Shown piece after piece: positions 16,010 through 25,251 of a stretch of DNA of 64,000 nucleotides. Every line of letters begins with the position of its first letter. Positions within the stretch are counted from its first letter, which is position 1. The notes under the pieces are model-generated. The model searched no databases and was not told the origin of the DNA. It worked only from the letters and a program-made list of their open reading frames with translations. This DNA comes from Brachybacterium sp. UMB0905. GTDB taxonomy: Bacteria; Actinomycetota; Actinomycetes; Actinomycetales; Dermabacteraceae. A program made the translations under genes and the position numbers. The stretch lies in the NCBI RefSeq assembly GCF_002871795.1, contig NZ_PNHL01000014.1, positions 1-64,000 of the forward strand. The letters run 5' to 3'.

Positions 16010-16743
16010 ACCCGCTCCTGATGCGGTTGCGCGTTCACGCTGCTGCTGTCAGATCCGCGCGTACCCGGCTGCTCCGACGCGGCGTCATCCTCCTTTGCCG
16101 CCGTCTCGCGACGTTCGGCGCGGCGATCCAGCCACTTGTGCAGGGCCGTCACCAGGCGTTCCACGACCAGCGCGATGATCACCGCCGCGATCAGCGCCAC
16201 GGTGATGGCCAGCAGGTGATTGTGCTCGAACCAGGAGCCGGCCACCGCGCCGATCACACATGAGTAGACCGCCCACACGAAGGTGGACAGCAGCGAGCGG
16301 TGCCAGAACTGGCGGTGCGGATACCGGACCGCCCCGGCCACGAGATTCACCGCCGTGCGGCCGAAAGGGATGTAGCGGGCGGTCATGAGAAACAGCAGGG
16401 CGCGGCGCTCCAGTCCTCGCTCGGCGGCCTCTACGGCCCGCCGGCCCTTGCCGTCGCGCAGGAAGCGGAAGCGCCGCCAGCCGATCTTCCGGCCGATGAG
16501 GTAACCCAGGTTGTCGCCGGTGAACGCACCGGCCCAGGCGGCGAGGGCCACCAGCCAGATCATCGGCTCCCCGGAGCTGGCCCACAGGGAGGACAGGGTG
16601 ACGATCGTGGATTCGCTGGGCACCGTGGGGAAGAACCCGTCCAGGGCCGCGAAGAGGTACACGACCAGATGCACCCACCAGGCGTCGGCCACCTGGAGGA
16701 TCCATTCCTCAAGCACCGAGCTCAGCGATAGCAGCCGGTCCAT
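16006..16743 (-). CDS. DedA-family membrane protein
   Basis: A 245-residue inner-membrane protein of the DedA/SNARE-associated family; members are undecaprenyl-phosphate or phospholipid translocases. Visible features are FFPTVPSESTIVTL (the conserved E within the re-entrant loop), GDNLGYLIGRKIGW, and RYIPFGRTAVNLVAGA, the second loop with an essential arginine. Five or so hydrophobic helices are followed by a charged cytoplasmic tail from residue 205. ATG 16743 is preceded by GAGGAGGTGAGG. It shares a 4-bp overlap with argA and follows clpC at 89 bp. Confidence 0.9.
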   Translation of the reverse strand: MDRLLSLSSVLEEWILQVADAWWVHLVVYLFAALDGFFPTVPSESTIVTLSSLWASSGEPMIWLVALAAWAGAFTGDNLGYLIGRKIGWRRFRFLRDGKGRRAVEAAERGLERRALLFLMTARYIPFGRTAVNLVAGAVRYPHRQFWHRSLLSTFVWAVYSCVIGAVAGSWFEHNHLLAITVALIAAVIIALVVERLVTALHKWLDRRAERRETAAKEDDAASEQPGTRGSDSSSVNAQPHQERV

Positions 16744-16832
16744 GTCCTCACCTCCTCGCGCGACGAGTCCGCGCGGACCCGGGCGCCCCATTCTGCGCGG
16801 GCAGCGGGGCGGCCCGGGTCAGCAGTCCGGGA

Positions 16833-19424
16833 TCAGCGGGCCCCGGACTCGGCGTCCTCGGCCTCCGGGGCGGTGGGGGCCGCCTCGCCATCGGCGTGGG
16901 TGGCGTCCTCCGCGCGGGCCTGGGTCATGGACTGGATATCGATCTCCTCGGAGATCTCGGTCAGCTGGCCGTCCTTGCCGCGGCGGGCGAAGGTGAGCTC
17001 GCCCAGCGGCGCCTCCCCCTCGGCGTCCACGACGATCTCATCGCCCACCTGGACCTGGCCGAACAGGATGCGCTCGGAGAGCAGGTCCTCGATGTCCCGC
17101 TGGATGGTGCGGCGCAGCGGCCGCGCCCCCAGCACCGGGTCGTAGCCCTTGTCGGCCAGCAGGTTCTGTGCGGCCGGGGTGAGGGTGAGGGACATGTCCT
17201 TGTCGTCCAGGCGGTGGGAGAGCTTGGCGATCTCCAGGTCCACGATCTGCACGATCTCGGCGTGGGACAGCTGCGGGAACACCACGATGTCATCCACGCG
17301 GTTGAGGAACTCGGGCTTGAAGTGCTGCTTGAGCTCCTCATGCACCTTGGACTTCATCCGCTCGTAGTCGGTGGAGAGGTCCCCACCGGCGGTGAAGCCC
17401 ATGGACACGCCCTTGGCGATGTCCCGGGTGCCGAGGTTCGTGGTCATGATGATGATGGTGTTCTTGAAGTCCACCAGGCGGCCCTGCGAGTCCGTCAGGC
17501 GGCCGTCCTCGAGGATCTGCAGCAGGGAGTTGAAGATGTCCACGTGGGCCTTCTCCACCTCGTCGAACAGCACCACGGAGAATGGCTTGCGGCGCACCTT
17601 CTCGGTGAGCTGGCCGCCCTCGTCGTAGCCGACGTAGCCGGGCGGGGAGCCGAACAGACGCGAGGCGGTGTGCTTCTCGCCGAACTCGGACATGTCCAGC
17701 TGGATGAGGGCGTCCTCGTCGCCGAACAGGAACTCCGCGAGCGCCTTGGCGAGCTCCGTCTTCCCCACGCCGGTGGGGCCGGCGAAGATGAACGAGCCGC
17801 CGGGGCGCTTGGGGTCCTTCAGACCTGCGCGGGTGCGGCGGATCGCCCGGGAGACGGCCTTGATCGCCTCGTCCTGGCCGATGACGCGCTTGTGCAGCTC
17901 GTCCTCCATGTGCAGCAGGCGCGAGGACTCCTCCTCGGTGAGCTTCACGATCGGGATGCCGGTGGAGGCGGCGAGGACCTCGGCGATGACCTCTTCGGTC
18001 ACGGTGGTGACCGCATCGGATTCGCCGTGGCGCCAGGCCTTCTCCTTCTCGTCCCGCTCAGTCTTGAGGGTTTGCTCCTCATCGCGCAGCGAAGCGGCGA
18101 GCTCGAAGTTCTGCCCGTCGATCGCCTCTTCCTTCTTCGTACGCGCCTGCTCGATCTTGGCGTCGTACTCCTTGAGCTCCGGCGGCGCGGTGAGGCGACG
18201 GATGCGCAGGCGCGCCCCGGCCTCATCGATCAGGTCGATCGCCTTGTCCGGCAGGAAGCGGTCGTTGACGTAGCGGTCGGCGAGGTTCGCAGCGGAGACC
18301 AGCGCCCCGTCGGTGATGGTCACCTTGTGGTGCGCCTCGTAGCGGTCCCGCAGGCCCTTGAGGATCTCGATGGTCAGCGCCACGGAGGGCTGCTCCACCT
18401 GGATGGGCTGGAAGCGCCGCTCGAGCGCCGCATCCTTCTCGATGTGCTTGCGGTACTCCTCGAGCGTGGTCGCGCCGATGGTCTGCAGCTCACCGCGGGC
18501 CAGCATGGGCTTGAGGATGCTGGCGGCGTCGATCGCGCCCTCCGCCGCGCCGGCGCCCACGAGGGTGTGGATCTCATCGATGAACAGGATGATGTCCCCG
18601 CGGGTACGGATCTCCTTGAGGACCTTCTTGAGCCGTTCCTCGAAGTCGCCGCGGTAGCGGGAGCCGGCCACGAGGGATCCCAGGTCCAGCGTGTACAGCT
18701 GCTTGTCCTTGAGTGTCTCCGGCACGTCCCCGGCCACGATCGACTGGGCCAGGCCCTCGACCACGGCGGACTTGCCCACGCCGGGCTCGCCGATCAGCAC
18801 CGGGTTGTTCTTGGTGCGGCGGGAGAGCACCTGCATGACCCGCTCGCCCTCCATCTCGCGCCCGATCACCGGGTCGAGCTTGCCGTCGCGGGCGGCCTGC
18901 GTGAGGTTGCGGCCGAACTGATCCAGCACGAGCGACCCCGAGGGCTGCCCCTCCGGGGGACCGCCGGCGGTGGCCGGTTCCTTGCCCTGGTAGCCCGAGA
19001 GACGCTCGATGACCTCCTGGCGCACGGCCGACGGTTCGGCCTTCAGGCGCGAGAGGACCTTGACCGCGGTGCCCTCGCCCTCACGCAGCAGGCCCAACAG
19101 GATGTGCTCGGTGCCGATGTAGTTGTGGCCCAGCTGCAGCGCCTCGCGCAGGGACAGCTCGAGCACCTTCTTGGCGCGCGGGGTGAAGGGGATGTGGCCC
19201 GAGGGAGTCTGGTTGCCCTCGCCGATGATGTCGCGGACCTGCTCGCGCACGGCATCGAGGCTCACCCCGAGGGCCTCGAGCGCCTTCGCGCCCACGCCTT
19301 CGTTCTCGTGGATCAGGCCCAGCAGGATGTGCTCGGTGCCGATGTAGTTGTGGTTCAGCAGCCTGGCCTCGTCCTGCGCCAGGACGACGACGCGACGGGC
19401 CCGGTCGGTGAAGCGTTCGAACAT
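16833..19424 (-). CDS. clpC: ClpC AAA+ unfoldase of the Clp protease
   Basis: ATP-driven chaperone that feeds proteins to ClpP; essential in many actinobacteria. The 863-residue protein has a double Clp_N repeat ([19 protein letters not shown]; then [17 protein letters not shown]), first AAA domain with [16 protein letters not shown] and [14 protein letters not shown], a UVR-like coiled linker, and second AAA domain with [16 protein letters not shown] and [11 protein letters not shown]. The C-terminus is an acidic Ala/Glu/Asp tail. ATG 19424 follows GGGGAGGACC, so the 75-residue upstream open extension is not used. In mycobacteria clpC1 lies beside lsr2; here they are separated by the 17-kb catabolic block. 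Confidence 0.97.
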   Translation of the reverse strand: MFERFTDRARRVVVLAQDEARLLNHNYIGTEHILLGLIHENEGVGAKALEALGVSLDAVREQVRDIIGEGNQTPSGHIPFTPRAKKVLELSLREALQLGHNYIGTEHILLGLLREGEGTAVKVLSRLKAEPSAVRQEVIERLSGYQGKEPATAGGPPEGQPSGSLVLDQFGRNLTQAARDGKLDPVIGREMEGERVMQVLSRRTKNNPVLIGEPGVGKSAVVEGLAQSIVAGDVPETLKDKQLYTLDLGSLVAGSRYRGDFEERLKKVLKEIRTRGDIILFIDEIHTLVGAGAAEGAIDAASILKPMLARGELQTIGATTLEEYRKHIEKDAALERRFQPIQVEQPSVALTIEILKGLRDRYEAHHKVTITDGALVSAANLADRYVNDRFLPDKAIDLIDEAGARLRIRRLTAPPELKEYDAKIEQARTKKEEAIDGQNFELAASLRDEEQTLKTERDEKEKAWRHGESDAVTTVTEEVIAEVLAASTGIPIVKLTEEESSRLLHMEDELHKRVIGQDEAIKAVSRAIRRTRAGLKDPKRPGGSFIFAGPTGVGKTELAKALAEFLFGDEDALIQLDMSEFGEKHTASRLFGSPPGYVGYDEGGQLTEKVRRKPFSVVLFDEVEKAHVDIFNSLLQILEDGRLTDSQGRLVDFKNTIIIMTTNLGTRDIAKGVSMGFTAGGDLSTDYERMKSKVHEELKQHFKPEFLNRVDDIVVFPQLSHAEIVQIVDLEIAKLSHRLDDKDMSLTLTPAAQNLLADKGYDPVLGARPLRRTIQRDIEDLLSERILFGQVQVGDEIVVDAEGEAPLGELTFARRGKDGQLTEISEEIDIQSMTQARAEDATHADGEAAPTAPEAEDAESGAR

Positions 19425-19547
19425 GGTCCTCCCCATCCGTGGTGGTGATGGATCGAGGGTACGCGGCTTTCCCCCGCCAAAGCCCCGGTGTTCGCCGCGG
19501 GCGTGACCCGGCGCCCTGCGCGACGCTCCCCTGCCGCCTCTATCTCG

Positions 19548-19581
19548 CGACACCCGTCCCGGCGCACCGGGGCGGGTGTCG
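19548..19581 (+). terminator. Strong hairpin with short T run between divergent clpC and gntR
   Basis: CGACACCCGTCCCGG (19548-19562) and CCGGGGCGGGTGTCG (19567-19581) form a 15-bp stem with one G-T pair and loop CGCA, followed by TTTAG. It looks like a Rho-independent terminator facing the gntR gene. Yet no gene on the plus strand ends here, because clpC and gntR diverge. It might stop antisense or leader transcripts, or be a regulatory 5' structure of gntR. Confidence 0.5.
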
Positions 19582-19636
19582 TTTAGCATCGGACCATGGT
19601 TGACCGGCGCGGGCGCACCGGGCGGGGAGGAAGGCA

Positions 19637-20335
19637 ATGATGTCGACACCGCATGCTGTGACGGACCGCGCGATCGACGCGATCAAGGAGATGATCGTCA
19701 GCGGCGAGCTGGGCCCGGGGGATCGCCTGGTGCCGGAGAAGGAGCTGGCTGAGCGGATCGGGGTGAGCCGCAACTCCCTGCGCGAGGCGGTCAAGGCACT
19801 GTCGGTGATCCGGGTGCTGGATGTGCGCCAGGGCGATGGCACCTACGTCACCTCGCTGGCCCCGAGCCTGCTGGTGGAGTCGTTGGCGTTCGTGCTGGAT
19901 CTGCACCGCGGGTCCGGGGAGGAGCATGTGCTGGAGGTGCGGCGTCTGCTGGAGCCCACCGCGGTGGAGCAGGCCTGCCCGCATCTGGAGGTCGCGGATT
20001 TCGAGCAGCTCGAGCAGTTGATGGTGGATCTGAGTGAGCATTCGAGCGTGGAGGAGCTGGTGGAGGCCGATATCGCCTTCCACCAGCTGATCACCTCGCG
20101 CTGCCCGAACGCCTACCTGGTCTCGCTGCTGGAGGGCCTGGCTTCGGCGACCGCGCGCGCCCGCGTCTGGCGCGGGCTCACGGAGGGCTCGGCGGTGGAG
20201 ACCACGCTGGCGGAGCATCGGCGGATCCTGGATGCGCTGCGCGCTGGCCGCGCGGATTTGGCGCGCGTGCATGCGGCGGCGCATATCGGGGCGGTCGAGA
20301 GCTGGGTGCTCAAGAACGCTGCGGTGCCCGAGTGA
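19637..20335 (+). CDS. FadR-type (FCD) GntR transcription regulator
   Basis: A 232-residue DNA-binding regulator, probably sensing a sugar acid of the L-fucose pathway. The winged-helix domain shows AIKEMIVSGELGPGDRLVPE and LAERIGVSRNSLREAVKALS; the C-terminal FCD all-helical sensor has ADIAFHQLITSRC and a late EHRRILDALRAGR, with the Asp/His pattern that binds metal and ligand in this family. ATG 19637 follows GGGGAGGAAGG. It is convergent with the fuconolactonase operon. The repeated CCTCCGAY motif in the divergent promoter region at 24.0-24.2 kb is a candidate target, an inference from position only. Confidence 0.88.
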   Translation: MMSTPHAVTDRAIDAIKEMIVSGELGPGDRLVPEKELAERIGVSRNSLREAVKALSVIRVLDVRQGDGTYVTSLAPSLLVESLAFVLDLHRGSGEEHVLEVRRLLEPTAVEQACPHLEVADFEQLEQLMVDLSEHSSVEELVEADIAFHQLITSRCPNAYLVSLLEGLASATARARVWRGLTEGSAVETTLAEHRRILDALRAGRADLARVHAAAHIGAVESWVLKNAAVPE

Positions 20336-20341
20336 TCACGC

Positions 20342-20373
20342 GGGGCGCGCCCCTCTGAACCCGGGACGCGCCC
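20342..20373. terminator. Possible bidirectional terminator between convergent gntR and lactonase
   Basis: The 44-bp gap contains a perfect 12-bp palindrome GGGGCGCGCCCC (20342-20353) and a larger inverted repeat GGGCGCG/CGCGCCC (20343-20349 and 20367-20373). Position between two convergent genes suggests termination, but no T run follows. Confidence 0.3.
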
Positions 20374-20379
20374 ACCGCA

Positions 20380-21279
20380 TCAGTCCCCCACGCGGCGGTA
20401 GATCCGCTCGGCGGTGCCGCGGAGAATCTGCGTCTGCTCGGTGAGCTCAAGCTGCCCGATGAGATCCCGCAGCGCGGTCGTGCCCGCCGCGAGGTCAAAG
20501 GGCTGCGGGGCGATCGGCCAGTCACTGCCCCACAGCAGGCGCTCCGGGCCGAAGTGCTCGAGTGCCACGTCGACGGCGCGGCGCAGATCATGCGGGGCCT
20601 GCTCGGCGCCGATGCCGCTCGTCGCAAGCCCGGAGAGCTTGGCGACCGTATGCGGCCGGTGGGCGAGATCGCGCAGCTGGCGCTCCCACCGCCCCATCGC
20701 CTCACCGTCGCCGAACGGCGGTTTGCCCAGGTGGTCGAGGACGATCACAAGGCCCTCGACGGCGTCTGCCACCTCCGCGGCCTGGACGAGGTGGCGCGGG
20801 TAGGCATCGGGCACATCCAGCGGCAGACCCGCCGCGGCGAGCCGGGCTAGGGACTCCCGCACCGCGGGCCGGTCCAGGTACCCGGGATCGGGGTGGTCGT
20901 GGATCAGCTGGCGCACCCCCACCACATGGGTAAGGGCCGACGGGTCGGCGAGCAGCTCGGCAAGCTGTGCGGGCCGCTCGAGCGGCAGCCAGGCCACCAC
21001 GTCGGCCCGCCTGATCGGAGTGTCATCCGCTTCGATGCGCGCCGCCGCGGCCTGCATGGCCTGGGTGTCGGCGAGGGTGTCATCGGCCTGGACGAGCACC
21101 GCGCGGGTGACGTCGAGAGCGGTGAGCTGCGGTGCGGCCTCCTCCCAGGTGGCGCTGCGGCGCAGGGCCGCGGGTGCGCCCTCGAGCCAGCCGTAGCCGG
21201 GTCCGTCGAGGTTCCACAGGTGCAGATGGGCGTCGGTGGTACCGGTGGCAGGCGGGGCGGCGGGGATGTCTTCACGCAT
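20380..21279 (-). CDS. Amidohydrolase, probable L-fucono-1,5-lactonase
   Basis: Hydrolyses sugar-acid lactone to the acid. The 299-residue PF04909-type protein has the metal-site signature TDAHLHLWNLDGPGYGWL at the N-terminus, a central VVGVRQLIHDHPDPGYL, then VIVLDHLGKPP, VAKLSGLAT and LLWGSDWPIA, the typical order of the fuconolactonase/2-pyrone-4,6-dicarboxylate lactonase group. ATG 21279 overlaps the aldo/keto reductase stop by 8 bp. It is the last gene of the minus-strand operon fucD-mutarotase-reductase-lactonase, so L-fucono-lactone is the likely substrate. Confidence 0.85.
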   Translation of the reverse strand: MREDIPAAPPATGTTDAHLHLWNLDGPGYGWLEGAPAALRRSATWEEAAPQLTALDVTRAVLVQADDTLADTQAMQAAAARIEADDTPIRRADVVAWLPLERPAQLAELLADPSALTHVVGVRQLIHDHPDPGYLDRPAVRESLARLAAAGLPLDVPDAYPRHLVQAAEVADAVEGLVIVLDHLGKPPFGDGEAMGRWERQLRDLAHRPHTVAKLSGLATSGIGAEQAPHDLRRAVDVALEHFGPERLLWGSDWPIAPQPFDLAAGTTALRDLIGQLELTEQTQILRGTAERIYRRVGD

Positions 21280-22207
21280 CGATCTGCTCCCACAGCTGCG
21301 CGGGAATCGGGCGGCGGGCGCGGGCGATGTTCTGGCGCACCTGCTCGGGAGTGCGCATGCCGAGCACCACGGAGCTGATCGCCGGGTGACGCAGCGGATA
21401 CTGCACGGCCAGGTCCGGCAGCTCGACGCCATGGGCCCGGGCGAGGTCTGCGAGGGCACGGGCGCGGGCGAGCAGCGGCGCGGAGGCGGCGCTGTACTCG
21501 TAGCGGGCGTCGTCACTCACTTCGGCGCGGGCGAGGATCCCGGAGTTGAACACGCTGACGGCAACGACCTGCACGTCGTGCTCGAGGCAGGCGGGCAGCA
21601 GCTCGGCGGCGGCGGGCTGTTCGAGCAGGGTGTAGCGGCCGGAGAGCATGATGACGTCGCACAGCCCGGTGCGCACCGCGCGGGTGAGGATGGCCGCGTC
21701 CTTCGAGCCGACGCCGACGTGGCTGATCAGCCCCTCTTCCCGCATCGCGGCGAGAGTGGGCAGGGCCTCGGCGAAGGCCTGTTCGGTGGGGCCCTCCTCG
21801 GGGTCGTGCAGGTAGAGGATGTCCACGCGCTCGAGTCCCAGGCGCTCGAGGGATTCGGCGTGGCTGCGGCGGATGCCGGTCTCACTCATGTCCCAGGCGC
21901 GCACGTGATGGTTCGGCACCGAGAAGTCGTGGGCCATGTCGTCGCCGTCCCCGGGACCGGGCAGCAGCAGACGTCCCACCTTGGTGGACAGCAGGTACTC
22001 ATCACGCGGGTAGGGCTTGAGGAGCGCCCCGAGTCGCTGTTCGGAGGTACCGATGCCGTAGTGCGGGGCGGTGTCGAACAGCCGGATTCCGCCCTCCCAC
22101 GCGGTCTCGACGGCGCCACGGGCTTCTGCGTCGGTGGTGACGCGGTAGAGGTTCCCCAGCTGCGCGGCTCCGAAGCCGAGCTGCGGCAGGACGGGCGCCC
22201 GGCTCAC
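21272..22207 (-). CDS. Aldo/keto reductase, probable L-fucose dehydrogenase
   Basis: NAD(P)-dependent oxidation of L-fucose to fucono-lactone is the expected role. The 311-residue AKR has all four catalytic residues: Asp and Tyr in LFDTAPHYGIGTSEQRLG, Lys in LLSTKVGRLL and His in VDILYLHDPEE. The overall look is that of D-threo-aldose 1-dehydrogenase/L-fucose dehydrogenase AKRs. The GTG start (VSRAPVLPQLGFG) overlaps the mutarotase stop by 4 bp (GTGA) and its own stop overlaps the lactonase start. AKRs act on many aldoses, so the exact sugar comes from the operon context. Confidence 0.83.
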   Translation of the reverse strand: MSRAPVLPQLGFGAAQLGNLYRVTTDAEARGAVETAWEGGIRLFDTAPHYGIGTSEQRLGALLKPYPRDEYLLSTKVGRLLLPGPGDGDDMAHDFSVPNHHVRAWDMSETGIRRSHAESLERLGLERVDILYLHDPEEGPTEQAFAEALPTLAAMREEGLISHVGVGSKDAAILTRAVRTGLCDVIMLSGRYTLLEQPAAAELLPACLEHDVQVVAVSVFNSGILARAEVSDDARYEYSAASAPLLARARALADLARAHGVELPDLAVQYPLRHPAISSVVLGMRTPEQVRQNIARARRPIPAQLWEQIDA

Positions 22208-22554
22208 TGGCCCGCCTCCGGGCCCTGCGGGGCGGGCGGCTGCTCGGGCAGGGACCACACGTGCTCGATGCCATGGTCGTCACCGTCATAGGAGTCAGCG
22301 ACCTCGAGGAACTGGTTGATGTGCTCCTGCCAGCGCTGATTGGCGGGATCCGCGGCGAGGGCGCGGCGCATGGCGGTGTAGTCCTCGACCTCCACCAGGT
22401 GGAACAGGTCGCGGCCGTCGCGCCAGATCCGCCAGGACTGCACGCCGGCGCGGCGCATCGCTGGGTCGAGGTCGGCGGGGATCTGCTGGTGCTCGCGCAC
22501 GTAGTCGGCTTCGTGGCCGGCGGCGATGCGGGTGTGCAGGGCGATGGTCTCCAT
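22204..22554 (-). CDS. L-fucose/L-rhamnose mutarotase (DUF718)
   Basis: Interconverts alpha and beta anomers of a 6-deoxy sugar before oxidation. The 116-residue protein belongs to the RhaM/DUF718 dimeric barrel family: HTRIAAGHEADYVREHQQI, the catalytic-site segment VQSWRIWRDGRDLFHLVEVE and WQEHINQFLEV. ATG 22554 is preceded by GAGGAG. It lies 56 bp after fucD and overlaps the reductase by 4 bp. Family members act on rhamnose or fucose; fuconate dehydratase next door makes fucose more likely. Confidence 0.85.
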   Translation of the reverse strand: METIALHTRIAAGHEADYVREHQQIPADLDPAMRRAGVQSWRIWRDGRDLFHLVEVEDYTAMRRALAADPANQRWQEHINQFLEVADSYDGDDHGIEHVWSLPEQPPAPQGPEAGQ

Positions 22555-22610
22555 CGGGGGTCTCCTCGTGCGTCGCGGTCTCGTGGTCGTGCTCTCGAAG
22601 CTGCGGGAGT

Positions 22611-23933
22611 TCAGGCTGCGGTGCGGTCGGCGGGATCCTGCCACACCGCGCCGTCGGGGAAGAGATGCGCGGTGATCGAGGCGTCGTGCATGCGGGCGCC
22701 GGATCCGGGCCGACGGGGCGCCTGGTAGGCGCCGTCCACGATCTCGACGGGGTCCTCGAAGTGCTCGTGGAGATGGTCCACGTACTCGATGACTCGCTCG
22801 GACCGCTCCCCGCCGATGGCGGCCGCGTCCAGGAAGGCGTAGTGCTGGACCAGCTCGCACAGCCCCACGCCGCCCGCATGCGGGCACACGGGCACGTCGA
22901 ACTTCGCGGCGAGCAGCAGAATGGCGAGGTTCTCGCACACCCCGCCCACGCGCGTGGCGTCCAGCTGCAGTACGTCCAGGGCGCCTGCCTGCAGGAACTG
23001 CTTGGCGAGGATCGCGTTCTGCATCATCTCGCCGGTGGCGACCGGCACCGGCGCCACGCCCCGACGGATCGCGGCATGGGCGAGGAGATCGTCGGGGCTG
23101 GTGGGCTCCTCGATCCAGGCGGGTTCGAACTCGGCCAGGTGCCGCATCCAGGTGATCGCCTCCTCGACGCCCCAGCGCTGGTTCGCGTCAGTCGCGATCG
23201 GGTACCCCGGCCCCATCTCCTGGCGGGCGATGCGCATCCTCCGCACATCGTCCTCGAGGTCTGCGCCCACCTTGAGCTTCACCATCCCGAAGCCCTCCGC
23301 GCGGGCCTCGTGCAGCAGGCGCCGCAGCTTCTCATCGCTGTAGCCGAGCCACCCCGGCGTGGTGGTGTAGGCGGGAACGCCATGCTCGAGCAGGTGGGCG
23401 ATGCGTTCGGCTTTGCCGTCCTGGGCGCGCTCGAGAATCTCGAGCGCCTCCTCACGGGTCAGTGCATCGCCGAGGTAGCGGAGGTCCACGAGGTCCACCA
23501 GTTCCTTGGGCGACAGCTCGGCCAGCAGCAGCCACAGTGGCTTCCCCTCGCGGCGGGCACGCAGGTCGAACGCGGCGTTGACCACCGCGCCGATGGCCAT
23601 GTGCATGACGCCCTTGCCGGGCCCCAGCCAGCGCAGCTGCGAATCGCCCATGAGCTCGCGGGAGAAACCTCCGAGGTCCGCGAGCAGCTCCTCGACGTCG
23701 CGGCCCACCACGTGACCAGCGAGCGCCTCGATCGCTGCGCACTGCACGTCATTGCCGCGGCCGATGGTGAACACCAGGCCATCGCCGTGGTCGCCGTCGC
23801 TCGTGTGCAGCTCCACGTAGGCCGCCGAGTAGTCCGGGTCCGGGTTCATCGCGTCCGATCCGGAGAGGTCTCGCGAGGTGGGGAAGCGGACGTCGCGCAC
23901 CCGCAGCTCGGTGATGGTGGAGGTGGTGGACAC
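22611..23933 (-). CDS. fucD: L-fuconate dehydratase
   Basis: Enolase-superfamily enzyme turning L-fuconate into 2-keto-3-deoxy-L-fuconate. The 440-residue protein has the N-terminal capping domain ([20 protein letters not shown]), the acid/base lysine in [17 protein letters not shown], metal ligands in [17 protein letters not shown] and ATGEMMQN, and the C-terminal [16 protein letters not shown] with the catalytic histidine. The G-E-M-M-Q-N and PHAGG signatures and length are those of FucD rather than other mandelate-racemase enzymes. GTG 23933 follows AAGGAG. It leads the minus-strand operon and is divergent from the importer. The dehydrogenase and hydrolase (or aldolase) that finish the pathway are not in the window. 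Confidence 0.92.
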   Translation of the reverse strand: MSTTSTITELRVRDVRFPTSRDLSGSDAMNPDPDYSAAYVELHTSDGDHGDGLVFTIGRGNDVQCAAIEALAGHVVGRDVEELLADLGGFSRELMGDSQLRWLGPGKGVMHMAIGAVVNAAFDLRARREGKPLWLLLAELSPKELVDLVDLRYLGDALTREEALEILERAQDGKAERIAHLLEHGVPAYTTTPGWLGYSDEKLRRLLHEARAEGFGMVKLKVGADLEDDVRRMRIARQEMGPGYPIATDANQRWGVEEAITWMRHLAEFEPAWIEEPTSPDDLLAHAAIRRGVAPVPVATGEMMQNAILAKQFLQAGALDVLQLDATRVGGVCENLAILLLAAKFDVPVCPHAGGVGLCELVQHYAFLDAAAIGGERSERVIEYVDHLHEHFEDPVEIVDGAYQAPRRPGSGARMHDASITAHLFPDGAVWQDPADRTAA

Positions 23934-24019
23934 GGGGGCTCCTTGACTCACGGGATCATCGGACAGGTGCAGTGCTCCACTCTGAGCACGAGTCACCGCT
24001 CGCAGGACCCACATCGAGT

Positions 24020-24229
24020 CCTCCGATGTTTCAACCACAGTAGAAGTCGGAGGATTGGAATGCAAGCAGCGCAGCCTGCACGCCGACACCTCCGACGTAC
24101 GCGCCTCCATCCAGGTCGCAACCGGATCAACGCGCGCCTCAGACGCGCAGTTCAAGGTAGCTATCGCGCTCCCCCCGCTCCCAGCTGTGACGGGATTGTC
24201 ATCCGATGTCCGGTTGACAGACCTCCGAC
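24020..24229. promoter_or_regulatory. Four CCTCCGAY repeats, candidate operators of the fucose regulon
   Basis: CCTCCGAT lies at 24020-24027, CCTCCGAC on the minus strand at 24053-24046, and CCTCCGAC on the plus strand at 24089-24096 and 24222-24229. The first two form an inverted pair 18 bp apart. The second and fourth lie between the -35 and -10 boxes of the two divergent promoters. A 20-bp imperfect palindrome GACCAT-N8-ATGGTC (24227-24246) overlaps the last copy. The FadR-type regulator at 19.6 kb or the LacI-type one at 59 kb could bind here. The rest of the 351-bp gap (23934-24284) shows no gene. Confidence 0.5.
24037..24065 (-). promoter_or_regulatory. Putative promoter of the fucD operon
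   Basis: On the minus strand, TTGCAT (24065-24060) is separated by exactly 17 bases from TACTGT (24042-24037), a good -10 box. The spacer contains CCTCCGAC (24053-24046), one of the four repeats, so a bound regulator would block RNA polymerase. About 100 bp of leader follow before the GTG at 23933. Confidence 0.5.
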
Positions 24230-24242
24230 CATTGCTCACGAT
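24214..24242 (+). promoter_or_regulatory. Putative promoter of the sugar importer operon
   Basis: A perfect -35 box TTGACA (24214-24219) is followed after 17 bases by CACGAT (24237-24242), a weak -10 box. The CCTCCGAC repeat at 24222-24229 is inside the spacer. The first gene starts 42 bp downstream with AGGAAGGGG as ribosome site. Confidence 0.5.
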
Positions 24243-24284
24243 GGTCCCACTGTTCCTCGAAGATGAGGCTAGGAAGGGGCTTCC

Positions 24285-25247
24285 ATGTCCATCGCTTCGC
24301 GAGCCGAGACCCCGGCGACCGCGGGAAAGAGCGCCGCGCACTCCGCCACCCCCCGGCGGATCCGCGATCCACGCTCGGACCGCGTACTCAACGTCGTCCT
24401 CATCGTGCTCCTGACACTGTTCACGCTGACGATCGTCTACCCGTTCATCTACATCATCAGCGCATCGCTCTCGGATCCGCAGGCCGTGTCCTCCGGCGAG
24501 ATGTGGCTGTGGCCCGTGGGATTCTCCGTCGGTGCTTACGAGGCGGTGCTGGAGTATCCCGACATCACCCGCGGGTTCCTAAACTCCCTGCTGTATTCCG
24601 GGTCCGCGATGCTGATCGGCACCTTTGTGACCCTCACTGGCGGCTACGCGCTCTCCCGCGCAGACCTGTGGGGACGCGGACCGGTGACGTTCCTGTTCAT
24701 CCTCACCATGATGTTCTCCGGCGGCATGATCCCCACCTACCTGGTGGTGCGAGATCTGGGGATGATCAACACGATCTGGGCGATGATCCTGCCCGGCGCG
24801 GTGAGCGTCTGGCAGCTGATCGTCACGAGAACCTTCTTCCAGACCACCATCCCGCACGAACTGCTCGAATGCTCCCGCATCGATGGGGCAAGCGACCTGC
24901 GCTTCTTCGCGCAGATCGCCGTGCCGCTGAGCAAACCGATCATCGCGGTGAACCTGCTGCTGTACGGCGTGGCGACCTGGAACTCCTACTTCAACGCCCT
25001 GATCTACCTCACCGATGACTCGCTGTACCCGCTGCAGCTGGTGATGCGGAACATCCTGCTGGGCAACACCTTCGATCCCAGTCGTGTCCCGGGCATCAGT
25101 CCCGAGCAGGTGCTCGAGATGCAGCGCCTGGCCGCCCAGCTGAAGTACGCGCTCATCATCATCGCCTCCGTCCCGCCCCTCATCGCCTACCCGTTCGTGC
25201 AGAAGCACTTCGTCAAGGGCATGATGATCGGCTCTCTGAAGGGTTGA
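24285..25247 (+). CDS. Carbohydrate ABC importer permease, LplC/YtcP type
   Basis: A 320-residue inner-membrane permease of the MalG-like group. After a polar 35-residue N-terminus come six hydrophobic helices, beginning [20 protein letters not shown]. The cytoplasmic EAA loop that docks on the ATPase reads [20 protein letters not shown]. It ends with the conserved [12 protein letters not shown]. The LplC/YtcP subgroup carries complex or unusual saccharides together with LplB and a large LplA-type binding protein, which are the next two genes. Here the LplC gene comes first, the reverse of the common order. No ATPase gene is present in the operon. Confidence 0.9.
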   Translation: MSIASRAETPATAGKSAAHSATPRRIRDPRSDRVLNVVLIVLLTLFTLTIVYPFIYIISASLSDPQAVSSGEMWLWPVGFSVGAYEAVLEYPDITRGFLNSLLYSGSAMLIGTFVTLTGGYALSRADLWGRGPVTFLFILTMMFSGGMIPTYLVVRDLGMINTIWAMILPGAVSVWQLIVTRTFFQTTIPHELLECSRIDGASDLRFFAQIAVPLSKPIIAVNLLLYGVATWNSYFNALIYLTDDSLYPLQLVMRNILLGNTFDPSRVPGISPEQVLEMQRLAAQLKYALIIIASVPPLIAYPFVQKHFVKGMMIGSLKG

Positions 25248-25251
25248 GAAC

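Noticed and set aside
16896..19448. 850-residue open frame on the plus strand opposite clpC
   Set aside because: It is the antisense shadow of clpC: GC-rich third positions keep it open, it has no recognisable domain, and clpC explains the DNA fully.
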